Below, piece after piece: positions 8,479 to 16,023 of a stretch of 26,230 bases of DNA; within the stretch, counting starts at the first letter, position 1; each line of letters opens with the position of its first letter. The DNA lies in NCBI GenBank assembly GCA_946885335.1, contig CAMPGG010000009.1:1-26230 (forward strand). The letters run 5' to 3'. The position numbers were made by a program, and so were the translations under genes. This DNA comes from an uncultured Chitinophagaceae bacterium. Its GTDB lineage: Bacteria > Bacteroidota > Bacteroidia > Chitinophagales > Chitinophagaceae. The notes below the pieces were generated by a model. It did no database searches and was not told where the DNA came from. It worked only from the letters and a program-made list of their open reading frames with translations.

Positions 8479-9106
8479 TTTTCAGTTTTTTAATATCAAT
8501 AATTAATTGGTCTACTTCTTTTTTACTGGTACCATCATAATATCCGCGAATGCGTTTTTTTCTGTCAACCAGTACCAGGTTTTCACTATGAATAAAATCT
8601 GTGGGTCCGCCATCACCATCCGTAGCAACTACCATGAAACTGTTGCGGGCCAGTTTATAGATCTCCTGTTTTGAACCTGTCAGCAGATCCCAGTTTTTTA
8701 CAGGCAGGTTAAACTTCTGAATGTATGCGGTCAGTTTTTCAGGGTTATCTCTTTCCGGATCAACGGTAAATGAATTGATCAGCACGGCATCATCATTATA
8801 TTCCTCGCTGACTCTTTTTAATGAGGCCGTCATCTTAGGACAGATAGTTGGACATGTTGTGAAGAAAAAATCCGCGACAACAATTTTACCTTCCCATTCT
8901 TTGGTGCTTTTCAATTCGCCATCCTGGTTAATCAAAGTAAAATCAGCGATGCTATGTTCACCATCATCTTTCAATCCTCTTCTTTCAGTTCCAAATACCG
9001 GCAACTTTTCAAATTTGCTTGTGTACCAACTGTACACACCATAGGCGCCAAATGGTGCTGCCAGGATGATGGCGAAATAGATCCATATGTTATTCCACTT
9101 GATCAT
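8468..9106 (-). CDS. SCO1/SenC family copper chaperone
   Basis: A 212-residue thioredoxin-fold protein anchored by an N-terminal membrane helix (about 8-28). The copper ligands of SCO proteins are present: Cys85 and Cys89 in TTCPTICPKM, and His173 in DFIHSENLVLV. SCO proteins deliver copper to, or keep reduced, the CuA centre of cytochrome oxidase subunit II. The gene overlaps subunit I by 4 bases and the cytochrome c gene by 11 bases, so translation is probably coupled, and its role in assembling the neighbouring CuA subunit is a safe inference. It might also serve the CuA domain of NosZ encoded nearby, which is speculation. Confidence 0.95.
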   Translation of the reverse strand: MIKWNNIWIYFAIILAAPFGAYGVYSWYTSKFEKLPVFGTERRGLKDDGEHSIADFTLINQDGELKSTKEWEGKIVVADFFFTTCPTICPKMTASLKRVSEEYNDDAVLINSFTVDPERDNPEKLTAYIQKFNLPVKNWDLLTGSKQEIYKLARNSFMVVATDGDGGPTDFIHSENLVLVDRKKRIRGYYDGTSKKEVDQLIIDIKKLKNEK

Positions 9107-10785
9107 TTTTTTACTTTCAATAAATCCGGAGCCGGGTTGGCCGGTGTAAATCGCGGTGCATTTGGTCCAGGGTTGGTTACTGCATCATACAATGCGGGTG
9201 TATAGGCAATCACAATGATAACGGCCATGGTTACCAGCCATGGTTTAAACCGGTCAAAAAGTGGAATTCTTTTTTCATCATGATAGGCTTCGCTATAGGG
9301 TAATTCCAAAACTGCATCCACTTGTTTTTTTCTAAACATGGTTCCAAAAAATACAACGATGAATAGCATGGCTGCAATAAACATAATGATACCACCCAGC
9401 AAGGCAAGCATGGTTGTTGGAACCCATTCAGGTGTAAACAATGTATGTTTTGGATTCAGGTAAGTCATACCCAGGTTTGTTCTTCTTGGCTCACCTATTA
9501 ATCCACCCCACATTAACCCTGTAGAAAATATCAGTACACCAATCATCCACAAATAAGGAATGATCACATTTACTTTTGGCAAAAAGATCTTCTTACCACT
9601 CATTTTTGAATACAGGTATGTACACATGCCAATAATGGCAAGAAATACGGGCCCCGCAACAGTCATGTGAAAGTGACCTGGCAACCAGGATGTATTATGA
9701 ATAACGTTGTTTAAAGAATAAGAAGCGTTTACAATACCTGTTAGTCCGCCAAAAATAAACAGGATCAATCCTGCTATCAGGTATGCAAACATGAAATTGT
9801 TTGTATCCAGGTATGGCAGCCTGGCCATCCATCCAAACAAACCTTTTGCTCCGCGTTTTACGCCTGCATATTCTAAAGAAGCTGCAATGGTAAATGCTGT
9901 AATAAAACTTGGAATAGTAACTCCATAAGTAAGTAAACCCTGGAAGAATTTAATATTTTGTCCAATACTTGGATCACTGAACTGGTGATGAACACCTACA
10001 GGAATAGAGAATATCAGGAATCCGAATAATGCAATGCGACCGGCTAAATCAGAATATAATTTTCCGCCTGCCAGTTTAGGAAGCATAACATAAAACATGA
10101 TGTATGCAGGCAACAACCAGAAGTAAACCAATGCATGACCAAAAAACCAGAATAATGTTCTTGCCAGTGTAACGTTTACATCCGCCAGGCCCATGGACCA
10201 TGGTAATAACAATACCAAAACTTCATATGCAACAGCCAGCGTGCAAACAAACCAGATGATGAAATTTATAAGTGTTCCTAAAACCGCTAATGGAATTTTT
10301 GTTGTCGGATTTTCTTTTCTCCATTCGCGGTACATCCGTGCCCAATCGAATAAAGGGATCCAGGAACCTACAATGATCAAAGCGGTTCCTAAATAAAAGA
10401 AAGGGTGCCCTTTTAACGGAGGGTAAAATGTATACAGCACGGAAGCCTTACCGGCTAACATAGCCCAGGCTGCCAGTACGGTTCCGATTACCATCAGCCA
10501 AAAACTGATCCACATGGCTTTTTTATTCGGTTCTCTTTTTAAAAAGAAGGTCATACATGCATGACCAAATGCAACCGCGAAAAAAGTAGTAAGTACAATG
10601 GCATTGATAACACCGTGAAGTGTAAGACCCTGGTAATATTCTAATTTTAAAAAGCTGGAATCATTCAATATACCTGCCCGGTAAATGGTTTGCATTAATC
10701 CGTGGTAAATACCCAGTATAAGTAGCGTAACCGGGATTCCCAGCAGCCAGAAAATAACTTTTTTTAGTGATCTGCTTACTTGCAT
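9103..10785 (-). CDS. ba3-type (B-family) cytochrome c oxidase subunit I
   Basis: A 560-residue integral membrane protein close in length and sequence to Thermus ba3 subunit I. Heme and copper ligands are visible: His57 (TLHGVINAI), His217 with Tyr221 in GHALVYFWLLPAY, His266-His267 (PVGVHHQFSDP), His371 and His373 (LPGHFHMTV). Also typical are LYTFYPPLKGH, KLYSDLAGRIA and GGLTGIVNASY. Tyr221, spaced HxxxY, is the cross-linked tyrosine of oxygen reductases, and NO reductases lack it, so I call an oxidase that reduces O2 to water and not NorB. Enzymes of this family have high oxygen affinity and some also reduce NO slowly (known for Thermus). It follows subunits IIa and II and overlaps the SCO gene. 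The usual Pro after His217 is Ala. Confidence 0.93.
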   Translation of the reverse strand: MQVSRSLKKVIFWLLGIPVTLLILGIYHGLMQTIYRAGILNDSSFLKLEYYQGLTLHGVINAIVLTTFFAVAFGHACMTFFLKREPNKKAMWISFWLMVIGTVLAAWAMLAGKASVLYTFYPPLKGHPFFYLGTALIIVGSWIPLFDWARMYREWRKENPTTKIPLAVLGTLINFIIWFVCTLAVAYEVLVLLLPWSMGLADVNVTLARTLFWFFGHALVYFWLLPAYIMFYVMLPKLAGGKLYSDLAGRIALFGFLIFSIPVGVHHQFSDPSIGQNIKFFQGLLTYGVTIPSFITAFTIAASLEYAGVKRGAKGLFGWMARLPYLDTNNFMFAYLIAGLILFIFGGLTGIVNASYSLNNVIHNTSWLPGHFHMTVAGPVFLAIIGMCTYLYSKMSGKKIFLPKVNVIIPYLWMIGVLIFSTGLMWGGLIGEPRRTNLGMTYLNPKHTLFTPEWVPTTMLALLGGIIMFIAAMLFIVVFFGTMFRKKQVDAVLELPYSEAYHDEKRIPLFDRFKPWLVTMAVIIVIAYTPALYDAVTNPGPNAPRFTPANPAPDLLKVKK

Positions 10786-10805
10786 GATAATTAATTTGTC
10801 GTTGG

Positions 10806-11267
10806 TTATTTAGTTTGGGGTTGGTGTACTATTACTTCAGCCTGCATGTTCTGGTGTCCTACACCGCAGTATTCATGACAGGTAATTTTATATACACCGG
10901 GTTCGTCAAATCGAACAGTTGTTTTGTTGATATTTCCATACACCGCCATCATATTCACATTTTTTTCGGCGATGTTGAATCCATGAACAACATCTTTTGA
11001 AGAAAGATAAAAATCCACTTCACTGCCTACCGGTACATATATTTCAGCAGGTTCAAACTGCCACATACTGGCAACGGAAAATACCTGGAAGGTTTTTTCA
11101 TCTATCTGGTTAATCTTCGGTTCTGTATATGCTTTATCAAATGGAATGCATTCGGGAACATCCGTTTGATATTTATCTTTTGCATATAAAATGGAGAATA
11201 TGAACAGGCCGATTATAACGCCCGAAATCATTAATACTTTTTTTTCTGATTTATCAATTACAGACAT
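10806..11267 (-). CDS. ba3-type cytochrome c oxidase subunit II (CuA)
   Basis: A 153-residue subunit with one N-terminal membrane helix (about 9-28) and a periplasmic cupredoxin domain. The CuA site is complete: His95 (DVVHGFNI), then CHEYCGVGHQNM with Cys130, Cys134, His138 and Met141. The short length with a single helix matches subunit II of B-family oxidases, not the two-helix A-family form. It accepts electrons from a cytochrome c and passes them to subunit I. It lies 9 bases after subunit IIa and 20 bases before subunit I. Confidence 0.95.
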   Translation of the reverse strand: MSVIDKSEKKVLMISGVIIGLFIFSILYAKDKYQTDVPECIPFDKAYTEPKINQIDEKTFQVFSVASMWQFEPAEIYVPVGSEVDFYLSSKDVVHGFNIAEKNVNMMAVYGNINKTTVRFDEPGVYKITCHEYCGVGHQNMQAEVIVHQPQTK

Positions 11268-11276
11268 ATAAGAATT

Positions 11277-11462
11277 TTAACTGCGTTCAAGCATTAAAAA
11301 ATAAATTCCAAACCAAATAATGAGGCATAATACAATGAGCAATACGAAGAAGGCCAATGCTCCTTTAGGTATAAATTTTTGTTTAGCGGGGACTTTAATA
11401 TACTCAGCGCCGATGTTGGTGGTGGCAGCTGAAGAAGTTTCTCCCTGGTTTAGTTCTTCCAT
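11277..11462 (-). CDS. Small single-helix oxidase subunit (IIa-like)
   Basis: A 61-residue protein with a hydrophilic N-terminus, the segment KQKFIPKGALAFF and one membrane helix (about 34-57) ending FLMLERS. Its position directly before subunit II, its single helix and small size fit the extra small subunit (IIa) of ba3-type oxidases, which supplies the helix missing from the one-helix subunit II. Sequence in this class is poorly conserved, so the assignment rests mainly on position and topology. It is the first gene of the operon, with a -7 element TAATTTTG 22 bases upstream. Confidence 0.75.
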   Translation of the reverse strand: MEELNQGETSSAATTNIGAEYIKVPAKQKFIPKGALAFFVLLIVLCLIIWFGIYFLMLERS

Positions 11463-11484
11463 TATTGTTGTTTTAATTCAGGGA

Positions 11485-11528
11485 CAAAATTATTCTGTGC
11501 AATATGACTCGCTTATGACATAGGGTAT
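11485..11528 (-). promoter_or_regulatory. Oxidase operon promoter with possible half Fnr-like site
   Basis: On the minus strand TAATTTTG (11485-11492) matches the TAnnTTTG element and predicts a start near 11481, leaving a leader of about 19 bases. At the offset used by the nos, hemN and ric boxes (centre 33 bases upstream) the sequence is ATACC-CTAT-GTCAT: the promoter-proximal half fits, the distal half does not. A near-palindrome ACATA-GGG-TATGT overlaps it (11518-11530). The -7 call is good, the operator weak. Confidence 0.5.
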
Positions 11529-11555
11529 GTTAAGTGGGTGAGGTTAATCAAAAAG

Positions 11556-11585
11556 AAACCTGATGAAAATCAGGTTTTATTTTTT
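11556..11585 (+). terminator. Hairpin with T-run between divergent promoters
   Basis: AAACCTGAT / ATCAGGTTT form a perfect 9-base-pair stem with a GAAA loop. On the plus strand it is followed by TATTTTTT, and on the minus strand by CTTTTTG, so it could work in both directions. No gene on either strand obviously ends here. Confidence 0.65.
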
Positions 11586-11656
11586 GCAGGTGACATGTTC
11601 ATGATAGCATTCATCCCTTTAACGATAATAGATTCTGTTAAGATTTTTTTTATTGA

Positions 11657-11671
11657 CAAACATCCTGTTTG
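11657..11671. promoter_or_regulatory. Inverted repeat CAAACA-TCC-TGTTTG upstream of hemN
   Basis: A perfect 6-base inverted repeat with a 3-base spacer, centred 17.5 bases upstream of the centre of the hemN Fnr-like box. It may be a second operator or chance; the window gives no further copy. Confidence 0.35.
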
Positions 11672-11674
11672 AGG

Positions 11675-11718
11675 TTAATGAAGATCATATTTTACAGGTA
11701 GCTGCCCTTTTATTTTTG
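11675..11718 (+). promoter_or_regulatory. hemN promoter with Fnr-like box
   Basis: TATTTTTG (11711-11718) is a perfect TAnnTTTG element. The box TTAAT-GAAG-ATCAT (11675-11688) is centred exactly 33 bases upstream of its centre, the same geometry as at nos and ric. The predicted start is at or just before the ATG at 11723, so the mRNA may be leaderless. Control of oxygen-independent heme synthesis by an Fnr-type activator is well known in other bacteria. Confidence 0.6.
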
Positions 11719-11722
11719 TGTC

Positions 11723-13099
11723 ATGAATTCAATTGAGCTAAACCCTTTACTGGTCAGAAAATACAATCAACCCGTACCCAGGTATACGAGTTATCCCACT
11801 GTGCCATTTTGGGAAAACCATATCGACAAGGACAGGTGGAGAAATGTGTTTTTACAGCAGTTTCACGATGTGAATCATACACAGGGGATCAGTCTTTATT
11901 TGCATCTTCCTTTTTGTGAATCTTTATGTACCTATTGCGGTTGCAATAAAAAGATTACTACTAATCATAAAGTAGAAAATGAGTATTTATCAGTGATTGA
12001 AAAAGAGTGGGATCTCTATCGTAAAATGATGAAGCAAACACCGGTTATCAGTGGACTTCATATTGGCGGTGGAACACCCACCTTTTTTTCTCCCAAAAAC
12101 CTGGAGCGGCTGATAAATTATATTTTAAAAGGCAGTATCATTCATCCCCGCCATGAATTCAGTATTGAAGGGCATCCAAACAATACCACGGAACAGCATT
12201 TAAAAGTTTTGTACAAATTGGGTTTCAGGCGTATCAGCTATGGCGTACAGGATAATGATCCTCAAGTGCAAAAAGTGATCAACCGTATTCAACCAATTGA
12301 AAATGTACAAAGAGCTACAGAACTAGCCAGGCAAATTGGATTCACCTCAGTAAATTATGACCTGATCTATGGATTGCCATTGCAAACCATGCAAAGTATG
12401 GAGCGCACCATAAACCAGGTGATTGAATTGAAACCTGACCGGATTGCATTTTACAGTTATGCTCATGTTCCATGGACCAGTAAAGGACAAAGACTTTTTG
12501 ATGAAACACATTTACCAGATGCTGAATTAAAAATCAACCTTTACTTAAAAGGGCAGGAGATGTTAACTGCCAATGGTTATACTAATATTGGCATGGATCA
12601 TTTTGCACTTCCCCACGATGAATTATATACTGCATGGAAGAATGGCACCCTGCACCGGAATTTTATGGGTTATACTTATCGCCAGAGTACATTGTTACTG
12701 GGTCTTGGTGTTTCCAGCATCAGTGATGCAGGCATTGGTTTTGCGCAAAATGAAAAAGCACTGCATGATTATTATGCAGCGATCAACAGTGGTGAATTGG
12801 CCATTACAAAAGGCTATTTTTTAAATGAAGATGACAAGGCGTTCCGCCAGTATATTTTAGATATTATTTGTAATGGAGAAACTAATTTTAAACCTGAGCA
12901 TTTACCGCTGATTAAAAAATACAGTTTCCCAATCCTGGAACTAATGAAACAAGATGGATTGGTAGAATATGACGAAAACGGCATCAGCCTGACCCCGCAA
13001 GGGCAATTTTTTCAACGCAATGCCTGCAGTGCATTTGATATGTTTTTACATATGAAAAGTAACTCAGGATCCATGCCTCAATTCAGCAAGGCTATCTGA
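11723..13099 (+). CDS. hemN: Oxygen-independent coproporphyrinogen III oxidase
   Basis: A 458-residue radical SAM enzyme that decarboxylates coproporphyrinogen III to protoporphyrinogen IX without oxygen. The HemN N-terminal signature PRYTSYPTVPFW (residues 19-30) and the cluster motif CESLCTYCGC (Cys65, Cys69, Cys72, plus Cys74) distinguish it from HemW-type heme chaperones. Other conserved parts are LHIGGGTPTFFSP, RISYGVQDNDPQVQ and the C-terminal HemN domain. Heme made this way supplies the oxidase and cytochromes encoded on both sides when oxygen is low. Only four bases separate the -7 element from the ATG, and no other start codon fits before PRYTSYPT, so translation without a leader is likely. 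It is divergent from the oxidase operon. Confidence 0.95.
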   Translation: MNSIELNPLLVRKYNQPVPRYTSYPTVPFWENHIDKDRWRNVFLQQFHDVNHTQGISLYLHLPFCESLCTYCGCNKKITTNHKVENEYLSVIEKEWDLYRKMMKQTPVISGLHIGGGTPTFFSPKNLERLINYILKGSIIHPRHEFSIEGHPNNTTEQHLKVLYKLGFRRISYGVQDNDPQVQKVINRIQPIENVQRATELARQIGFTSVNYDLIYGLPLQTMQSMERTINQVIELKPDRIAFYSYAHVPWTSKGQRLFDETHLPDAELKINLYLKGQEMLTANGYTNIGMDHFALPHDELYTAWKNGTLHRNFMGYTYRQSTLLLGLGVSSISDAGIGFAQNEKALHDYYAAINSGELAITKGYFLNEDDKAFRQYILDIICNGETNFKPEHLPLIKKYSFPILELMKQDGLVEYDENGISLTPQGQFFQRNACSAFDMFLHMKSNSGSMPQFSKAI

Positions 13100-13168
13100 T
13101 AATAAAGAATAACGTGTTATAGATATTGATCAAATATTTAATCGCGTTTTTTTACAACCGTATTTTTT

Positions 13169-14455
13169 ATGATAGGATCTGCGATCTTTTTTGAAAAATT
13201 AAAATCAACTGATCATGCGAGCATTAATCAGCGCCTTGACCTGTTAGTAAAACAATTACTGGGCATTTCATTTTTTAATCTTTTTTTAGTTGCTTGTTTG
13301 GGTTTATTACTCAGAATATTCCCATTCTTAAATGACTTTCCTTTATTATTTAAAAATGTATTGCATGGTCATTCGCATTTTGCTTTTGGCGGTTGGTTAA
13401 TGCCGGTGATACTGGCTTTACTTATCAGGTATTTTCCAGAACTCCGTCATTACATTTCGTTTAAGCATTGGCGTAACATTGCATTCATTTTTCTTATTTC
13501 CGCTTATGGTATGCTGCTTACTTTTCCATTTACCGGTTACGCATTGTTTAGCGTGATATTTTCCAGCATTTCTATTTTAGGTGGTTTTTATTTATCTGTT
13601 ATGTGCTGGAAGGCTATTGCATCATCTGCCAAAAAAATCTCATTACTTTTTTTAGGCTGGGCCTTTGTTTATTTTGTTGTGTCCTCTATTGGGCCCTTTA
13701 CTACCGGGCCATTAATTGTAATGGGTTATAAAGGCGAACCCATTTATTTCAATGCAATATATTTTTATTTACACTTTCAATATAATGGCTGGTTTGCATT
13801 TGTTGTTTTGGCATTGTTTTACCGGATGCTTGAAAACAGGAGGGTTAATACAAATGGTAAAAAGGTTTTGTTTGTATTAAATATGGCCATGTTACCTGCA
13901 TTTTTTCTTTCTGTATTATGGATGAAGCCTTCCTGGATCTTTTATGTTATTGGTGGAGTAGGAGCTGGTATACAATTATTAAGTATTTTTTGGCTGATGC
14001 AGGATCTTAAAAAAACAACTTGGAAATGGAATGGAGTTGAGAAGCTATTTATATTGGCAATGGGCGTTTTTATTTTTAAAATGATCTTACAATTCTTCAG
14101 TGCATTTCCTTTAGTAGCTGAAATAGCATTTACTTTTCGCAACTTTATTATCAGTTACCTGCATTTGGTATTACTCGGTTCTATCAGTTTATTTTTAATG
14201 GCTGCTGTTTTACAATCTGAGAAACGATCATTGACAGGAAAATTAAAAACGGGTATAAACCTTTTCTTCTTTTCTTTTATTACTACAGAATTAATATTGG
14301 TTCTCCAGGCTGCTTTAGCCTGGTTAGGTATTGTATTGCCCAATTACCAGGAGGGATTAATATTATTCAGTGCTTTTTTTCCCATTAGTTTTTGGATTAT
14401 CTGGACTGAAATCAGGTCTCAAATAAGTTTACAACCATCTCTTTCTTTAAAATAA
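13169..14455 (+). CDS. Multi-membrane protein with heme-copper-oxidase-like His motif
   Basis: A 428-residue protein with about 12 predicted membrane helices and almost no soluble parts. It carries HGHSHFAFGGW (His66, His68, His70), YLHFQYNGWF (His202) and YLHLVLLG (His332), each at or within helices. The spacing and the HxH-then-FGGW style recall subunit I of the heme-copper oxidase superfamily, but I do not find the full six-histidine set or a proton-channel signature. It is not a recognisable NnrS, which has a different N-terminal pattern. It lies 69 bases after hemN and may be cotranscribed; a half-site TTGAT is present in that gap. A heme-binding role in low-oxygen or NO physiology is inference from the histidines and neighbours. 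Function unknown. Confidence 0.8.
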   Translation: MIGSAIFFEKLKSTDHASINQRLDLLVKQLLGISFFNLFLVACLGLLLRIFPFLNDFPLLFKNVLHGHSHFAFGGWLMPVILALLIRYFPELRHYISFKHWRNIAFIFLISAYGMLLTFPFTGYALFSVIFSSISILGGFYLSVMCWKAIASSAKKISLLFLGWAFVYFVVSSIGPFTTGPLIVMGYKGEPIYFNAIYFYLHFQYNGWFAFVVLALFYRMLENRRVNTNGKKVLFVLNMAMLPAFFLSVLWMKPSWIFYVIGGVGAGIQLLSIFWLMQDLKKTTWKWNGVEKLFILAMGVFIFKMILQFFSAFPLVAEIAFTFRNFIISYLHLVLLGSISLFLMAAVLQSEKRSLTGKLKTGINLFFFSFITTELILVLQAALAWLGIVLPNYQEGLILFSAFFPISFWIIWTEIRSQISLQPSLSLK

Positions 14456-14483
14456 AAAATGCATGCTTTTCAAAGCATGCATT
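14451..14483 (-). terminator. Rho-independent terminator of the nos operon
   Basis: AATGCATGCTTT / AAAGCATGCATT forms a long self-complementary stem (14458-14483) with a tiny loop. On the minus strand it is followed by TTTTTTATTTT. It lies 22 bases beyond the nosY stop and separates it from the convergent gene. Confidence 0.85.
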
Positions 14484-14505
14484 AAATATTCAGTAATTAT
14501 ATTTC

Positions 14506-15273
14506 TTAAAGATCTTTTTTATTGAAAGATCTTACTGCCAGCATGATCGGGACAATGATCCAAATAAACATGATGCCAATTGTATAAAACAATCCAATGT
14601 TACTTCCAAAGAAATCCTTGTAAGTGGCACCGGTATATCCCATTAATGCACTTACATCCATTTGTAACATCAGGTAGATCCTGCCCAGGTCTATCGGGTT
14701 TAAAGAAGAAAGCAGCAAGGTGATCTTTTCCATTGGGTAATCACTGAAGGAGAAAAGGATCATCAGCACCAATCCATCATAGATCAACGCAAAATAAAAC
14801 CATAACAATAAGGCAATACCAATTCCTCGTGATTTGTCTTTTGATTTAACGGAAGCTAAAAATGCAATGGAAGTAAATGAAAGCGTTAACAGGGTACCAA
14901 CGATAATCAATGCAAGGCCAATATTATCCGGGTTGTAGATCAATACGGGCAAACCAACACCAATTAAAAATGCCGTAACCAATGATGATGCAATGCCACT
15001 GAATTCACTCAATAAAACTTTTTTCCGGCTGATGGGTTGCGTCAGCATCAGCTCAATAAATTCGTAAGAATTGTACCAGTGAATAGTTGAAAAAACCAGG
15101 CTTATCAATGGTACAACGATCAATACAACATTCAATAAACTCAATACAGCTTTTCCGCTGTTTGCTTCCATCTGGAAAAAACTCAATGATATTACCAGCA
15201 GGAACAGGGTATAAGCGATCGCCACTTTATTCCGGGCGATATCATATAAAACATATTTGGAGATCTTTAACAT
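14506..15273 (-). CDS. nosY: NosY-type ABC transporter permease
   Basis: A 255-residue membrane protein with six predicted helices, beginning LKISKYVLYDIARNK, as in NosY and other ABC-2 type permeases. With NosF it forms the NosFY ABC transporter that, with NosD, is needed to mature the copper centres of nitrous oxide reductase. The segment SLNPIDLGRIYLMLQMD is typical of NosY. The start lies 9 bases after the NosF stop, and it is the last gene of the operon before a strong terminator. Confidence 0.9.
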   Translation of the reverse strand: MLKISKYVLYDIARNKVAIAYTLFLLVISLSFFQMEANSGKAVLSLLNVVLIVVPLISLVFSTIHWYNSYEFIELMLTQPISRKKVLLSEFSGIASSLVTAFLIGVGLPVLIYNPDNIGLALIIVGTLLTLSFTSIAFLASVKSKDKSRGIGIALLLWFYFALIYDGLVLMILFSFSDYPMEKITLLLSSLNPIDLGRIYLMLQMDVSALMGYTGATYKDFFGSNIGLFYTIGIMFIWIIVPIMLAVRSFNKKDL

Positions 15274-15282
15274 GGTAATTCT

Positions 15283-16023
15283 TTATTTGGCAATTTTAAT
15301 ATAACGCAGATCAGGCTTTATGGTATTCTTCATGTGCCACGCAATAGCTTTATTCAATTTTTCTTCACCGGTTTCCTGGCGCAGATCTGATAATGATTTA
15401 AAAAATATCACTTTTCCTTCCTGGATGTATAAAACATCTGTAGTCAATTCTTCCAGGTCGCTGAGGATATGAGAAGTAATCAGGATTAATTTTCCTTTTT
15501 CTTTTTCATCCAATATTTTTTCCTTCAATATTTCGGATGAAAGCGGATCGAGGCCGGCAGTTGGTTCATCAAGGATCAATACATCCGCATCAAATAAAAA
15601 TGCCAATGCGGCGCTCACTTTCTGTCTTGTGCCGCCTGAGAGATTGCGCATGGATTTATCAAGAATGGTATCCAGTTTAAATTTGTAATACAATTCTTCA
15701 TCCAGGTTCTTTTCTGTATCCCGGATATTTTTAATCATTTTGAACAACTGTCCAATCTTCATATTATCAGGGTATCGACCAATTTGAGGCATATATCCAA
15801 TGCGACTTCTGTAATCGACTTGTTCCGTAATATCTACATCATCAAAAAATATTTGCCCGCTGTTGGGTGTAACCAGGCCGAGAATACTTTTAATGATCGT
15901 GGTTTTTCCGGAGCCGTTGGGGCCGATCAATGAAACGGCCTGTCCTTTTTTCAATTCAATATTGATATCTTTTAAGGCATGCAATTTTTTAAATTGCTTA
16001 TTGATGTTGGTTAGTCTGATCAT
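15283..16023 (-). CDS. nosF: NosF-type ABC transporter ATP-binding protein
   Basis: A 246-residue ATPase. Walker A is GPNGSGKT (34-41), the Q-loop is GYMPQ (76-80), the ABC signature LSGGTRQ (128-134), and Walker B LILDEP (149-154) with the switch histidine in ITSHIL. It powers the NosDFY complex used in copper-site assembly of N2O reductase. Its ATG overlaps the nosD stop by 4 bases, suggesting coupled translation. Neighbours nosD and nosY settle the assignment among many similar ABC ATPases. Confidence 0.93.
   Translation of the reverse strand: MIRLTNINKQFKKLHALKDINIELKKGQAVSLIGPNGSGKTTIIKSILGLVTPNSGQIFFDDVDITEQVDYRSRIGYMPQIGRYPDNMKIGQLFKMIKNIRDTEKNLDEELYYKFKLDTILDKSMRNLSGGTRQKVSAALAFLFDADVLILDEPTAGLDPLSSEILKEKILDEKEKGKLILITSHILSDLEELTTDVLYIQEGKVIFFKSLSDLRQETGEEKLNKAIAWHMKNTIKPDLRYIKIAK

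Noticed and set aside
9103..10785. Nitric oxide reductase NorB
   Set aside because: The denitrification context suggested it, but the HxxxY tyrosine (His217, Tyr221), the CuA subunit II, the SCO gene and overall similarity to Thermus ba3 subunit I favour an oxygen reductase.
13126..13139. Fnr-like box before the gene at 13169
   Set aside because: TTGAT is present but the second half is TATTT, the -7 candidate TATTTTTT is imperfect, and the spacing is one base off. It may simply be cotranscribed with hemN.
13169..14455. NnrS family protein
   Set aside because: Position beside denitrification-type genes suggested it, but the N-terminal NnrS pattern is not present and the histidine motifs differ.
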